Counted from the first letter of the stretch, positions 9,499 through 22,174 are shown. The stretch is 64,000 nt of DNA from Cladophialophora immunda (GCF_000835495.1 NW_015622544.1:701704-765703), one strand, 5' to 3'. A program made the numbers and translations. The notes: generated from the letters alone by a model not told the origin.

Positions 9499-11131
9499 TC
9501 AGTCGACCAGGATGGTCTTCTCCAAAGCAGAATAATGTCGGAAAAAGCTGCTGAACAGTCTGATAGCATGATGTACATCATCAGCACCTCCAGTTTCACG
9601 GCAGCTGTGCATCGAGAGCTGCGGATTCCCGAGATCAAGAGTGCGAGCACCCAGATGGGCAGAAAGCATCGGGCCGATGGTGCTTCCACAACTCGAGTCG
9701 TTTCGGACCACAAACAGCTGCAGCGGCACGCCTTCTGAATCACTGTCGATGACTTTGGCTGCTTTTCGCGCAACCTCCTGGAGTAGTACTATACCGGGCG
9801 AGTTGGTGGCATATCTTGCATTGGCGTTGATCTTAATAACGGGCCCTTGATTCATCTCTGGTCGGTGGTCGGATTCATATTTGCCTCCATAGTTAGGATT
9901 GACGGAGTGAGCCATATCTGCTGAGAGCAGAAACGAGCTTGATAGAGTTTGCTCGTAGGCAGTCGACAGCTCTGGATCGCTCGCGTGGTCGTAAGATTCT
10001 TCTGAACCATCTCCCACGAATGATGAGGACGGCAGAACAGAGAGTCGACGGATGATGGCAGGCAGCATCATGGAGAATGCTCCCTGGGCTGTCATACTGC
10101 CGATCTCCTCATGGTCAAAACATGCAATGAGACGTATTGAGGACTCGTCGTCGAGCGCGGATGCAGACTCCAACGAATTGATTAAGCCCATCGTTGCACA
10201 ATAGGTCTGGTTCAGGTTATCCAGCCTAGCGGAAAAGATGAATTCATCCGAGAGACCACCCAGACATGCCTTTTGAGTGTCATAAAGCACAATCTCAAAA
10301 TCAACAATCTCCTCGGCCGAGACACCGGCATCTGCGGCAATTAGCTCAACGATATGAGGGTGATGTCTTGTTGTCATGGCCTTTAATGGAGTGAACGGTT
10401 TATCCTGCTCCTCCTCTTCCGTGTCGCTTTTGGCCTTCTTCTCATCCTGGCGTTTAAGCTCGGCAGCCACCAGACCAGCAATAGGAAAGAGCTGGGTTTC
10501 TTTGTTGAAGGAGAAGGTCTCCTGTCGGTCGAGGTGGACGGCAAGGGTGGGGATGCGGAGGATGGGCTTCTGGATGTGAACCAGTCTTTGGACAACGTTG
10601 CCGTCAGTTCCTCTGACCATTACCCTTCCCGCGACGCCCAGGTCGCGGTCGAACCAAGTGTGCCACAGGCCGCCTCCGTATGTTTCGACACCGACTTGGA
10701 GAAAGCCATCGCCTTGTTTCTTGCTCACGGGCTTGATGCGCAGACATGGCGAATCGGTATGGGCGCCGACCATTGAAATGGGGTTTCCAGGCTTCCACTT
10801 CTTGCCGATCGCAAAGGCGACAATGGTTGATCCATTTCGAGTGAGGAAATATTTACCACCAGGCAGGCACGTCGAGGACCAGGAGTCTTTCTCCTATTGA
10901 TATGAGTGAGGAGGATGGAGGAGAATCTGGATGGGCTACACTGACCTTGATCTGCTTGAATCCCACCGCAGTCAGTCGTTCCTTGATTGACTTGACAGCA
11001 TGGAAGGGTGTCGGGGATGCATTGACAAAGTCGAGGAAATCGGTGGCTGCAGTTTTGACGTTGACGCTCGCCATGTTTGAATAGAATCTAGCGGATGATG
11101 GACCCTGTCGAAGGATCACTCGATGAAGCAT
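9499..11131 (-). CDS. Aspartyl aminopeptidase, peptidase family M18
   Basis: Exons 11131-10946 and 10893-9499 are joined in phase 0 across a 52-nt intron (GTCAGT...AATAG), giving 526 residues. From the second ATG at 11074 it would have 507. Metal and catalytic motifs appear in family order: MVGAHTDSPCLRIKP (His/Asp), IACFDHEEIGS (Glu-Glu), an Asp in LSADMAHSVNPNYGG, VRNDSSCGSTIGP, and the late MHSCRE histidine. The enzyme removes N-terminal acidic residues. In yeast the relatives Ape4/Yhr113w and Ape1 are vacuolar cargo. The first 19 residues are rich in Arg with no acidic residue (HRVILRQGPSSARFYS), like a mitochondrial presequence, so two isoforms are possible. The inner ATG matches the usual cytosolic start. 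Confidence 0.92.
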
Positions 11132-12393
11132 ACGAAAAGCGCCAATGATGACTGTACTGAGGTTGTTCCAGCGACAGCTTCAAAGTCGAACCGAGTCTGG
11201 TGATTCGTGATTCTGGGGAAGGGCGTTTACAGCGCAAGCATGTACAATGATTAGGTGGCCCAAGCTCCCGGTTTCACTGGTGGATTGATAACCTGCGAGC
11301 CTTGCAGATGCCAATCGCACCGAACCCAGCCAGGTCCCAGTTAGGGGGCTTCTGATCCACCTGAAACACCGCTCTTGTCGAATCAATCTCGTGCCCGCAA
11401 GGGATTCTCAAACAGCCCTGGGAAGCCATCTGGGTGACAGCAAGGGGAAGATCCGAAGGAGCAACCCTGAGACCATGATACAATGGCAATAACAACAATG
11501 ATGACCGTGCTTTACTAGCCGCCCAAAAACACAGAGAGACGCGATTGTTGACAGCTTGCAAGGTCATGGCTGCGGCCGCGTAAAGTGGTTTTGTTATGAA
11601 TGCCCAGCAGGAAGCTTGCCTAGATTTCGGAGGTTGACTCGCCCGTGCTATAATGTCTGGATAGATCCAGTTGGTCGAGCGATTTCCATGGAGACTTGTA
11701 TGATGGAGGCGACTCGTTGGGCTCCATTCGTATACAGGCCGTCCGTAATATAGGAGGACTCTGCTCTATGAACCTAGGCTGGCGAGCCTTGGAGTTGAGT
11801 AGACTGGGGTGGTCCTTTGCGAAAGCCCACCCCCTAGCACGGTGCCTAGGAGCTTCCCATTAGTTGACCCAAAGCCCAGTAGAAACCCGATCTGGGCAAC
11901 GCGCTTGGGGGGCAAATCGCTTGGCAGGCTCCAGAAGCGGCGGAAGCTGCAAGTGGCCAGTCCTTGTCCCTGATTCCCGCATTCATCCTCCATGTCAAGT
12001 CGATTCACAGATTGCGCAGCCGAACATCACCACAATCCCCCTACCTGAGTTACGACCCATTGCCATCTACGAGATTCACCATCTGCAGGACGCTGCCTTA
12101 GATCTACTTCACGATGCTTGGTATTTAGTTGAACCACGAGCCTCCTCTTTTGCGATTCGCGCAGGTAGACAATTGGCTCAGGGCGACAAAACAGTAACGG
12201 GTCGCGGTTGCGGTTGCGGAGGCCATCAACACCCTCACCACCGACATTGGGCATCTTCTTTGAGATCTATTGTCCTCTGCTTGACTTCACGTCACATGCC
12301 CGTCACCTTGGTACTTCACGCAAATAACACTATCCATTAATCCAAACAAACGCCCAAGTCGCTCCTTCCCACTGCCTTCTCACAACGCCCACC
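11132..12393. other. Divergent promoter region
   Basis: Shared upstream region of the M18 peptidase (minus) and CDH1 (plus). The start context on the CDH1 side is caccATGg. Open frames inside lack family motifs. Confidence 0.5.
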
Positions 12394-14200
12394 ATGGCCG
12401 ACGATTCAACAGCTCCCCTCGTGGTTGATACATCTGACCGTCCGATCACTCCAACGTTACCAACCCCTCTTGGTTCCAAGACGCCACCGACGATATCATC
12501 CAAGCGCTTCGGACACAACGAGGACGGCATGTCTGCCATCCAGCGAGCCACCGAGGCCATGAAAGCCGATGCTCTGAATCGGAGGTTAAAAGAAATTGAG
12601 AATGCTGGAAGACCGCGGGACAGAACTCCAGGTCGTAGTCCTAGTCGAAAGAGACAGAGGATCTATGGGGATAGGTGAGTCGGCCAGGGATTCGGTCGCT
12701 TGCCACTGTGAGACTGATTATGTCCTTAGATTCATACCGAACCGAGATGGACAAGACCTGCAAGCGAGCTACAGCTTGTTACATGATGATGCCTCACCAG
12801 CGACACCTTCAAGATCAAAAAAGAAGACCCCTCATGGCGAACTACACTTTCAGCGGACGGAAGAAGCGAATAGAACATACTCCAAAGTCCTGCGCAACGA
12901 GCTGATGGGTGATTCAGTCCCGCAAGACTACAGATCTTTGTCCCCAGATGAACTGTTCGGCCGACGACAAACCCCTCCAGGCCAACCATCGATATCGGCC
13001 ATGCCTCCTGCCTCCATCACGCCTACCACTCCTCACAAGAATATGTTCTCCTACAAGTCCCCACAGAAAGTGATCGGCTCAGGCCACCCCACTCCCTCAT
13101 CTCGAGCCGGAAAACATCCTGGAATCATAAATCTGAATGCGAGGTCGGATTTGTACTCCATCTCGCCCATCAACTACTCATCACAATCCATATTGCAAAC
13201 ACCGCGAAAGCAGCCCCGACCAATTGCCAAAGTTCCTTACAAAGTGCTGGACGCTCCTGAACTAGCGGACGACTTCTACTTGAATCTGGTGGACTGGGGA
13301 TCGGCGAACATTCTTGGTGTAGGGCTCGGATCGTGTGTCTACATGTGGAACAGTGCCACTGGCAAAGTCACACAGTTATGCAAGCTGCCTGACAATGATT
13401 TGGTGACATCTGTGGCGTGGATCCAGCGAGGGTCACATCTGGCGATTGGAACGCACAAGGGATTCGTCCAGATCTACGACGCTGAGAAGTCAAGGAGACT
13501 GCGCACAATGACCGGTCATTCGGCGCGAGTTGGAGCGCTAGCCTGGAATGATCATATTTTGACCTCTGGCTCGCGGGATCGACTGATATATCATCGGGAT
13601 GTCCGCAGCCCAGATCAGTATCTGCGAAGGTTGGCAGGTCACAAGCAAGAAGTTTGTGGCCTACGATGGAACACTGAAGATGGTCAGCTCGCTTCAGGCG
13701 GCAACGACAACAAGTTGTGCGTGTGGGATAAACTCTCCGAGACACCCTTGTATCGGTTCTCGAGCCATGTCGCAGCGGTCAAGGCCATTGCTTGGAGCCC
13801 CCATCAACATCACCTGCTGGCTTCCGGTGGTGGAACAGCAGATCGGTCGATCAAATTTTGGAACACCGCCAACGGGTCTCTCATCAAGGAGGTCGACACA
13901 GGAAGTCAGGTGTGCAATTTGGCCTGGAGCAAGAACAGTGACGAAATTGTCAGTACCCATGGCTACAGCCAGAACCAGATCGTGGTGTGGAAGTATCCCA
14001 AGATGGAACAGGTTGTCAGTCTGACTGGACACACCTTCCGTGTCCTTTACTTGAGCACGAGTCCAGACGGGACAACAGTTGTGACTGGGGCGGGAGACGA
14101 GACACTGCGGTTCTGGAGAGTGTTCGGCAAGAAGGGAAACGAAGGGAGAAACAGTGATGGCATTGCTGGACGATTGGGCGACTGGGGCGCGATTCGATGA
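12394..14200 (+). CDS. CDH1: APC/C activator of the Cdh1/ste9/Fizzy-related family
   Basis: Exons 12394-12674 and 12730-14200 surround a 55-nt intron (GTGAGT...TTAG), giving 583 residues. Splicing builds the C-box DRFIPNR (residues 93-99), with the Arg codon split AG/A. The protein ends in the -IR tail (GAIR) that docks on TPR subunits of the anaphase-promoting complex. Between these lie a disordered Ser/Thr-Pro-rich segment with many possible CDK sites and a seven-blade WD40 domain starting near KVLDAPELADDFYLNLVDW, with repeats such as LRTMTGHSARVGALAW and RLAGHKQEVCGLRW. The C-box, WD40 propeller and IR tail together separate it from other WD40 proteins. The long N-terminal Pro-directed region favours Cdh1 over Cdc20. 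It would target B-type cyclins for destruction at mitotic exit and in G1. The CDK sites suggest inhibition by phosphorylation. Confidence 0.95.
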
Positions 14201-15392
14201 TTCAACCACTCATCCCAGTCGTTGCAACCAACTTGTGTCCGCGAACCGACCTATACAACCGTCATGCCCAACATTACCACGCACGAACCCAAACGATTTC
14301 ACATTGAGATGACTTCTTGACGAAGTCGACTTGGATCGACTCGAATTTGTTACGACGTCTTGACTCCACGCGACCAACACTGTACAGCACACAGCTTTAT
14401 GACATTCAGCCCGCGAGCTAATTTCCATGGACGGACGGGGTGGAGCTGATGATTATATTCTTTCTTATTAGCGAGCACGAAAGGCCATGTCAGATTCAGA
14501 ACCAGAACCAGAACCAGCGAGCGACCAATCTTTGTCCGAGCTGGGATATCACGAGACTTTGCCACGATCTGATGGTGGAGGGCGTTGTGACGGAGATCTT
14601 TTTTGCAGATGATGGGGGCTGCCTTGGCTTCACGAACTAGCTTGAGCGAGTTGGGGATTGCTGTTGATTTTTGCAAGCGTGGCGCCCATGGTAGCACCGG
14701 ATCATAGGTCAAGCGATTTCATATGGTTGGGAAAGCAGGTGTCTCTCACCGTTGAGAGCTATGGTCTGCAGGAGGTACTCCAGGATCCAGGCACAAAAGC
14801 CCGACGATTTTGTAAGGAGGCCACTACAAATAACAAAGACCGAGCTGAGAAACCGAAAACGGATTCAAGTGCACTGCGCAGACTTCTTGTAGTATATCTT
14901 TTGGACGAATTGCATCCATGAGAGCGCCTCGAATCCCTCTGTAGCCACTGGCCGTCCCTTCGTCTACACAAAGCGTCCTGGCCTTCTTCGACCTCTTTTG
15001 AGATCCTTTCCGTTAGCCCCAAGCTCACGGCATGCTGTATCGTCACACTAGAAGTTGCTCCAATGAAGCTGCAAATCAATCTCGCAATTCTCTCGCACTT
15101 CGGCCCGACAACGCAATATATGGCGACCTGTCTTCGATGGATACCCCCATATCGGCTACCTATATGGTAAAGACATTCGTCTTTGATTTCTTTTGTCCAT
15201 GCTTTGTCCGAGCTAGTTTCATGTGTCTCAAACAAAACCGAGGCAGCTCCATTAAATAGTCCTAGGGCCAGGCCATATAAGTCCAGTCATCCACCCATAC
15301 CATCATTTCAACTGGATACTTCAACACTTCGAGCGTCTTATTCTTGAGAAGGGGCTGCGATCGGCCGCTTTCAGCAACACGCGCCGATAACC
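14201..15392. other. Intergenic
   Basis: CDH1 3' flank and aldolase promoter. It contains a small tandem repeat of gaacca (three copies near 14497-14514) and several short frames that read plausibly but lack a start-stop-splice logic I could defend. No RNA gene is seen. Confidence 0.45.
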
Positions 15393-16416
15393 ATGGTCCC
15401 CGCCATTGAAGTCTACGACGTTTCTACCCCCAGCAACGCTCTCGTGGGAGCTCTAGGCACCACGACAGGCGGCCGGAAACTGAAAGTCCGATCCTATCCA
15501 CAGTTTCCTTCTCTGGAGGAAGAGCGACTCTACCGAAAACAACATCTAGCAGCAGCGTTTCGAATATTCGCTGAACGAGGATTTGACGAAGGAGTCGCGG
15601 GGCATATCTCCGTTCGAGACCCGATTCTGACAGACCATTTCTGTAAGTGCTCCCTGGCTAGACCCCGTTCGTTCAAGATGGGGAATGGAAAATGAGCGAG
15701 TGGAGCTAGTAAAGAGCCCACATAAAGCATATTAGAGGCGTCAGACAACAGATCTCGACGCAACAGACTAGTCCAGTTGAACGTACAATGACCCAGAATC
15801 CATTCCAGGGCTCAACCCCCTTTCCCAACATTTCTCCCAAATTTGCGTCAGCGATCTCATCCTAGTCAACGAACAAGGCGAAGTCGTCGTCGGCGACGAG
15901 CCCATCAATGCCGCCGCCTTCGCCATACACTCTGAGATACACAAGGCCCGACCGGACATCAATGCCGCGTGCCACGCGCACTCCGTCTACGGCAAGGCCT
16001 TCTCCGTCTTTGGCCGGGAACTGGACATGATAACGCAGGACTCTCTCCGCTTCTACAAGTCGCACGCGGTGTACGAGAGCTTTGGGGGCGTGGTGCTCGA
16101 CCGTACGGAAGGGGAACGCATCGCCCGAGCGTTGGGAGATGGCAAAGCGGTGATTCTCCAAAACCACGGCTTGCTCACGTGCGCGAAGACCGTCGACGCC
16201 GCGGCGTTCTGGTTCATCAGCCTCGACAAGACGTGCCACGCGCAATTGCTGGTCGACGCGGCGAGTGCCGGCGGCGGACACGAGAAAAGGTTGATCGCGG
16301 ATGAAGAGGCGGAATTCTCATGCGCAAACAACGGCACCGACGAGAAAGGATGGTTGGCCTTCCAGGGATATTATGAGGAACTGCTGGCCAAAACAAATGG
16401 GGGTTTCTTGAAGTAG
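15393..16416 (+). CDS. Class II aldolase/adducin-domain protein
   Basis: Exons 15393-15642 and 15809-16416 are joined in phase 1 across a 166-nt intron (GTAAGT...TTCCAG), giving 285 residues. Joining produces the Trp-containing segment HFWLNPLSQHFSQICVSDLI that the family expects. The domain starts near LYRKQHLAAAFRIFAERGFD, followed by GVAGHISVRD. The divalent-metal histidines sit in HAHSVYGKAFSVFG and in LQNHGLL. The family includes L-fuculose- and L-ribulose-phosphate aldolases/epimerases, but most fungal members have no assigned substrate. It lies at the edge of a block of sugar-acid-like genes (transporter, 2-hydroxyacid dehydrogenase, SDR, DUF1446), which supports a catabolic aldolase role by inference. 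No targeting signal is seen. Confidence 0.9.
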
Positions 16417-16911
16417 GGATCTCCGCACGCTGAGCAATGGGTGGGGGAGGACGTGGCAAGATGAATCTGAATGACCGATAAGGAGGCAACATGAGCAGTG
16501 GAATTGGCGTACGAATCGCCGGTGGACTCTTGCTCTTCGTCACCAATCTCGCAAAGAGGATTGTCAAGTTCCCTTGTATGCATAGTGTTGAGCAGACGTA
16601 TGTCAAGGGTATATAACCTCAGTTTTCATTCTGTCCTGTGTAAGACTCGGAAATTTGGTAATTTCATGTTGGCAAAGCATAGCTTGTCGCATTCTGGATG
16701 TCCCGTCCCCTGCGGCTATGCCCAAGTTATGTCCCAAGCGTTGCAACTCCCAGTTCCGTGCCCACAATTTGGTGTCCAGTCAGTCAGCCTCCATGATGTC
16801 GAAAATATAGACTTCTCTTCCATGGCCCCGGCCAAATTTCACCTCACGCCTGACCAGAGGGATTCCGATTTCGCAACACGAGCTCCCTTTGTTCCACCGT
16901 TGGGGCCATCT
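16417..16911. other. Intergenic, convergent 3' flanks
   Basis: Between the ends of the aldolase (plus) and the MFS transporter (minus). Nothing further is seen. Confidence 0.5.
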
Positions 16912-18689
16912 TCAGGACTTCACCGTCACCGTCTCCTCAATCAGAATCTCGCCATGCTTGCGCTTACCGAACTGGAGGACCGGCGTCTTTTCCATGAACA
17001 AGTGGTCGATTTCCTCGAGCGACAGATTCCGGCATTCGGGAATGAAGAAGGCAAAGACCAGCGCACAAGCCGCGAGAGCCCCGTAGATGAAACCGAGCTT
17101 GGGGCCAAGGTTTGCGTATGGTGCGTACAGCAGGTACGGAATGGTGAAAGTGACGGCAAATTGGGTGACGACATTGACGATGGAGGCACATGTGTATGTA
17201 ATGTCTCGCATACCTGAAGTTAAAGCGAGGTTAGGTTCCTTTTGATCGCCCAAGAGATACACAGAAGGATCGGGACTGACGGTTACTGGGAATCTCAGAG
17301 GTGATGATATGATAGATCGGACCCCAGCCAAAGCAGAAACCGGAGTAGTTGATGGTCAGCATCGCACTAATGCCGACCTTGTACGAATGAGACGGGTTTG
17401 CCTTCGTGCCCAGGCAACCCATAACGAGGAAAGAACTGAATTGGAGGAAAGTGCCGGTGAGCAATAGAGGCCTGTTTATCGGTCGAAATCAGCATGCATG
17501 CTCCAATCGCGCGAGGGAAGTCGTTTGTTCCGAGCTTATGGACTCACCTCCGTCCAGCCTTGTCAAGAAAATACATGGCGACCATAACCACAACGATGAA
17601 AACAGCCGTATTGATGCACTGCAATGCCAAGGGACCCAGAGCGCCAACATCCTGGAGGAAGACGGTGCCGTATTTGGCAGTAAATGACTGGCCCGTCGCT
17701 TGAGCCCAGAAATTGGTACCGACGCTGATGAGGGATCTTTTCATGTTAATGCCTTGCCACATCTCCTTGAACTTGCCGCGCTCATACGTCGCGCTGACCA
17801 AGGCGACCTGGGTGTCATATTCAGACAGGACCGATTCCTCGGTGAAGCGGCCGTTTCGGTATTTGCGGAGAGATTGTAGAGCATCATCTTGACGATCGTG
17901 GACGAGGAGCCAGCGAGGGGACTAGGTGAAATGTCTTAACCCAAATACTTGACAGCTTTGACGACTTGAATGCAGAACGGAGAACGTACTTCAGGACTGA
18001 AATAAATGCCGACGAGGACGATACACGGAATAATGAAGAACAGAGCATAAGGGATTCGGTAAGAATCTTCCCCGTCGATGCTGGAGGTTCCATAAGAGAT
18101 CAACGAGCCGATGAAGGCTCCAAGCTGTTCACGGCCTCGTTAGCACAAGACCTTCTCGAGGGATCTTAAGAATCTTGCCCGGGGGGTTCAAAAATACCAT
18201 GTTGCCCAGTTGATAGGTAGCCACAATAAAGCCTCTGGCGTGAGCAGGGCAAATCTCGGCTTGCATGACCGGGACTGTGACCAACTCTTGCCCAATGTAG
18301 ACATAGTTCAGGATTCGTCCCACGAGCATCTGCTCCTTGGTTTGTGCCGTGATCAGGAGTGTTGCAGCCAACAAGGCCCAGAAACACATGGCGTAGACCG
18401 ACCGACGACGTCCATAGTGGCGGCCGATCCAGCCACCCAGAATGACCCCCGCGACCTGACCCACGTAAGTCAAGCTGTTGAAGAGTGACAGGAAGTACGG
18501 GGCGATCTCGTAGCGTTGGAGCTCGTCGTTCCACGAGCCAAACTTCTTTTCAAAGGCGGGCATCGCTTGAGTCGCGGCGAAGACGCTGTTGTCCATGCCG
18601 AAGTTGAACGACGACATCATGAGGATGGAAACGGTCCAGGCAAGCTGGCCATTGAAGGCTCCGAGGATTCGATGGTCTCGGAGAGGCAT
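16912..18689 (-). CDS. MFS sugar transporter
   Basis: Five exons on the minus strand: 18689-18198, 18124-17990, 17921-17548, 17471-17281 and 17213-16912, with all phases agreeing, giving 497 residues. It is a 12-helix Sugar_tr family permease. The loop 2-3 motif is GRHYGRRRSVYAM near residue 90. The helix 4-5 region has RILNYVYIGQELVTVPVMQA and the start of the central loop has SPRWLL. GFCFGWGPIYHIITSEIP marks helix 10 and ECRNLSLEEIDHLF the C-terminal signature. ILMMSSFNFGMDNSVFAATQ in helix 1 resembles alpha-glucoside/maltose permeases. The same frame runs 21 codons further upstream without an ATG before a TGA, so 18689 is the start. The substrate is unknown. Its position inside the 15-28 kb block suggests uptake of that pathway's compound. 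Confidence 0.93.
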
Positions 18690-19823
18690 GATGGCGGGTG
18701 GGCTGGAGCGCTCAGGTTGTGGTCCCGAGAAAGAGGTGGTCAGAAAAGCCACGGGATGGTCAGCTTGAGGGGGTTCGAGGCAATAGAATCAATCCTGTAA
18801 CCCTCGACGGGAGGAGGTGCGAGGGAGATACATATGGTCGAACTCCAGGGGGGCTGTACAGCCTTGCTCACCTCTCTTTCTTCCCCGCAATGCCTTTCAA
18901 ACGCGGGGAGGAGGGTGGATACCTGGTGTGCCCTGGTGCCTAGTCGCCCACGCCAAAATTCTCCGCTACATATAGGAAACACAGCTGGTGGCGGTGGTAC
19001 GTAAGTAAGGACACCAAAAATAAAAGCCGGATTGCCAGCTACGCAAGCAGTCGCGGACTCGGTGGAACTGTGGGGTTGCAATTGATTTGATCTGATTATT
19101 CGGTGTGCCTACTTGTAGGTGGAGCTTTGTCACTAAGGGTGGTGTTCAAATCAATTGCCCCCACTGTAATACACCTGTGAAAGACCCTCTGTACTGCCCG
19201 ATTCGGCGTAGCGCAGCCTGGTCGATCCCCAGGCCTCCAGCGTTTTCGCACCCGGCCGCGGAATTCGCTGTTCGGAGCGCACTCGCACGGTGTCGCCTTT
19301 CGCTGCGAGTTAGCATCATGATACCGGACCGTGCTTTCGCGTCGCGGAGCCAGACGCATGCTGTTGGGCTTTTCTCTTTTCTGGAGCTCTGCAAGGTTTG
19401 TTTTTCCTGCCCCGCAAATTGAAGAGCCAATGGTCTTTGCATTTCAAATTTACCAAAAAAAAGCCGCAAACAATCTTCTAGACCCCCCTTTAGAGGCAGG
19501 CCGACCGAGACTGTAATTTCAAGTACGCTGTATCCAGAGTACGATGGACATTCCCTGCCGTTAGACATTCATTCTCATGAAGCGACGGTTCACCATGCAG
19601 ACGATCGAAGGCCAATCCTACTCGACCCGTTCTGAAGATTCTCCGGGTCGATGCAGCTGCTAGTCAGGTGGGCACTCTGCTGTTGACCTTCCCTCAAACT
19701 GTAGAGCACTCACAACTGCGTGGAAGGTCAGCTCCGATAGGCTGAAAGACAGTCTACCTTTCTGTCCAGCTCGAATGATGATCAATGGATCTCTCTATGC
19801 CAAATGCCAAGTTCATTCTCTAC
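18690..19823. other. Intergenic
   Basis: Promoter of the MFS gene and 3' flank of the 2-hydroxyacid dehydrogenase. Several short shadow frames are present and no gene or RNA is supported. Confidence 0.5.
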
Positions 19824-21268
19824 CTACAACATATCCGGCGTTACGACGTTGCTTTGCAACCCGTCAATCAACACCTCCCTCATGGTCTGAGCACTTTTCA
19901 CTCTGATGTCTATGAAGCTCTGCGGGCTATAGAACGCCGTGTGACAGGTCAATGTCAATCGACCTACCAGCCATTCCTCCTGCTTTCTGTAAGCCTGTAT
20001 CAGGGGATGCACCCGGTCCAGCGGTATAGGTTCCTCGGGCAGGACGTCTAACCCAGCCCCCGCTAGAATTCCTTCTTTCAACCCTCTCTCCAAGGCGTCG
20101 AGCTGTAGGATCTCTCCTCGAGCGGTGTTAACCAGTATTGAGCCCTTGGGCATCAGCGAGACGTGTTCCCAGCCTATCATGTTTCTCGTCTCTCGCGTGC
20201 ACGTGCAATGTATACTCAACGCAGTGCTTCGGCGGAAGAGTTCGTTGATGTCCTTCGTCCGTTCGACCCCGAGCGCTTTGTCGATCCCATTAGGCACATA
20301 GGGGTCATAGAATATGACGTTCCAGCCGAACGCCTTGGCCCTTAGACACACCGCGGTACCGATGCGACCAAGGCCGATGATTCCGAAGGTCGCTGACTGT
20401 ATTCGTGACACGAGTGGCGTCTCAATCGGCATCCAGGGATAGACAAAAGGCTGGCGTTGGCGATCGTGATGTAAGAGAATGCCGCGGCGCAAGCCGAGGA
20501 TCAAAGCGAGAGCGTGGTCCGCGATCTCCCCGGTACCGTAATCTGAAGAGATGTCGGTATAAGCAAGTTTCCTCCGGGGAGAGAGATTCAATGAGGAAAG
20601 AATATGGCCGGGCGAATTGAGAGACAGTAATAGCAGCAAGAAAACGGGTACGATACCTGGTACGTTGCACACCGTGACATTCCTCTTCGCCAGCGCGGTG
20701 CGATCGAGACGATCATAGCCCACCCCCATCCTGACTATCCTGTCAAGTGTAAAACGACGTGAGCTTCGATTCTTTGCCTTCAACGCTCCCTCGACGCCTG
20801 TGGAGGGTCGGCCACGCCCCAACAAATGCTGGCTGGTCTGGCCTCGCCATCTCCAGGAGTCGATTCAAAGCACGGAAAGACTGGGACCAGGCATCTTACA
20901 CCTTCAGTCTGGGGAACAATTCCAAATCCTCCGCCGTAAAGCGCATTTTCAACACCATGACGCCGTCGACCCGATCTCTCAGACTTTGCGGTATATCAGA
21001 CCATGGTTTTGGGGTGGGAGCCCCGGTCGGATACAGATCTGTTTGGACGTATCGGACTTGATATGGGTACTTGGAAGCGGACGTGAAAATTTCTTGTTCA
21101 ACAGTGTCGTCCTAGTGGAAACGCAATCAGGGGGTTCGGATCCTTTGGAAATTTCTTTGTTGATTGGGTCCTCACGAAAAGTGAAGATGCCCTGCGTACG
21201 GACATTCAGGAAGGAAGCTCACGTACAGGATACAGCCCGTCTGCTTGAATGATGGTGTACACGGGTAC
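19824..21268 (-). CDS. D-isomer-specific 2-hydroxyacid dehydrogenase, CtBP-like (start unresolved)
   Basis: Exons recovered by motif continuity: about 21268-21227 (first part uncertain), 21111-20900, 20739-20657 and 20542-19824. The joins give YTIIQADGLYP + DDTVEQEIFTSASKYPYQVR, then the block ending LYPTGAPTPKPWSDIP, then LFPRLKV + IVRMGVGYDRLDRTALAKRN, then NVP + DYGTGEIADHALALILGLRR. The NAD-binding glycine motif is GIIGLGRIGTAV. The catalytic triad is Arg in VNTARGEI, Glu in LDVLPEEP and His in LTCHTAFYS. The family reduces 2-keto acids or oxidises D-2-hydroxy acids; fungal CtBP-like members are largely uncharacterised. I found no in-frame ATG directly upstream of the first exon, so the start lies in a further exon or in a short one I missed. 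It is divergent from the SDR gene. Confidence 0.85.
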
Positions 21269-22174
21269 CTCATTTGTCCCGGATTCCTTGTTGCAGGTGT
21301 TAGAGTCTGTTTGAATAGGTAGGCGGCGCGACAAACCTGCATAGTTGGCTAGTTGTAAATGAACTTGAGGTGCCTGAGGCGTATATCCTGCCGGCTTTTA
21401 TCGGGCGTCCCAGAGGTCCCAGAAAGAGGGCAGATGAGGAGTGTGGAGAATTTCGGAGCGCAAGAATAGTCTTGGAAGGTCTCCGACAGAACTTGTAGGC
21501 GACAGCGAGATGTAACGTGGTGGAAACGGAGGTGCTTCGTGTGGTTTATGAGGTTTGATATGGGATCCTCCAAGGCCCGCGACGGCTGGGAGCGGAATTT
21601 CCGAGCCGATTGATAATCCTAATTCCTAGTTACTATCGATGCGGAAGACCTGAATAGAAAATAACAGAGGATACCACAGTGTGTGGGACGGAGAATGCTA
21701 ATGGTCAAACTGGCTGTGTTCCCCTGCGACGATTTCCCACAACCGCCTGTTTGAAGGTGAAATGACAGCCTTCCCGATGGGGTCTTAGCGTATTGAAAGG
21801 TGGATGCTTGGACCCACAAGCATAATTATTACAACGGACGAAGCATATCTTGGCCTTCCATGTACATTACGTCTCAACGAGCAAGTGGTGTCTTGATTAC
21901 GAAAATAAGCCCCACGCATTTCCCAGCGGGCCATCCTGAGATAGGGGTAAGCCGGGTCTGACTCCACCTCGCCCATTCGCACCTTCGCAGTCAAGTCCGC
22001 GTTCGGAGACATGGAGACATCTGTGTGCGAAGAAGCGGTGGGACTGGGAAAATATCTAATGCTCTCGACAAAGCTAGAACGGAGGTCCTGGTCATAGTGT
22101 CAGCTTGGTCAGTGTCGAGACCCCCTTTGATCAAAACTTCTCCGTAGACACGGGAAATCAATACATTCATCAAG
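21269..22174. other. Divergent promoter region
   Basis: Between the 2-hydroxyacid dehydrogenase (minus) and the SDR (plus), so it is a possible shared control region of the metabolic block. It should also hold the missing first exon of the dehydrogenase. Confidence 0.5.

Noticed and set aside
14350..14712. Minus-strand frame with a plausible amino-acid mix between CDH1 and the aldolase
   Set aside because: It has no ATG start, and the opposite strand reads equally well through a gaacca repeat. There is no splice context.
18690..18752. N-terminal extension of the MFS transporter
   Set aside because: It would need a GTG start. The frame meets a TGA upstream without any ATG, so 18689 was chosen.
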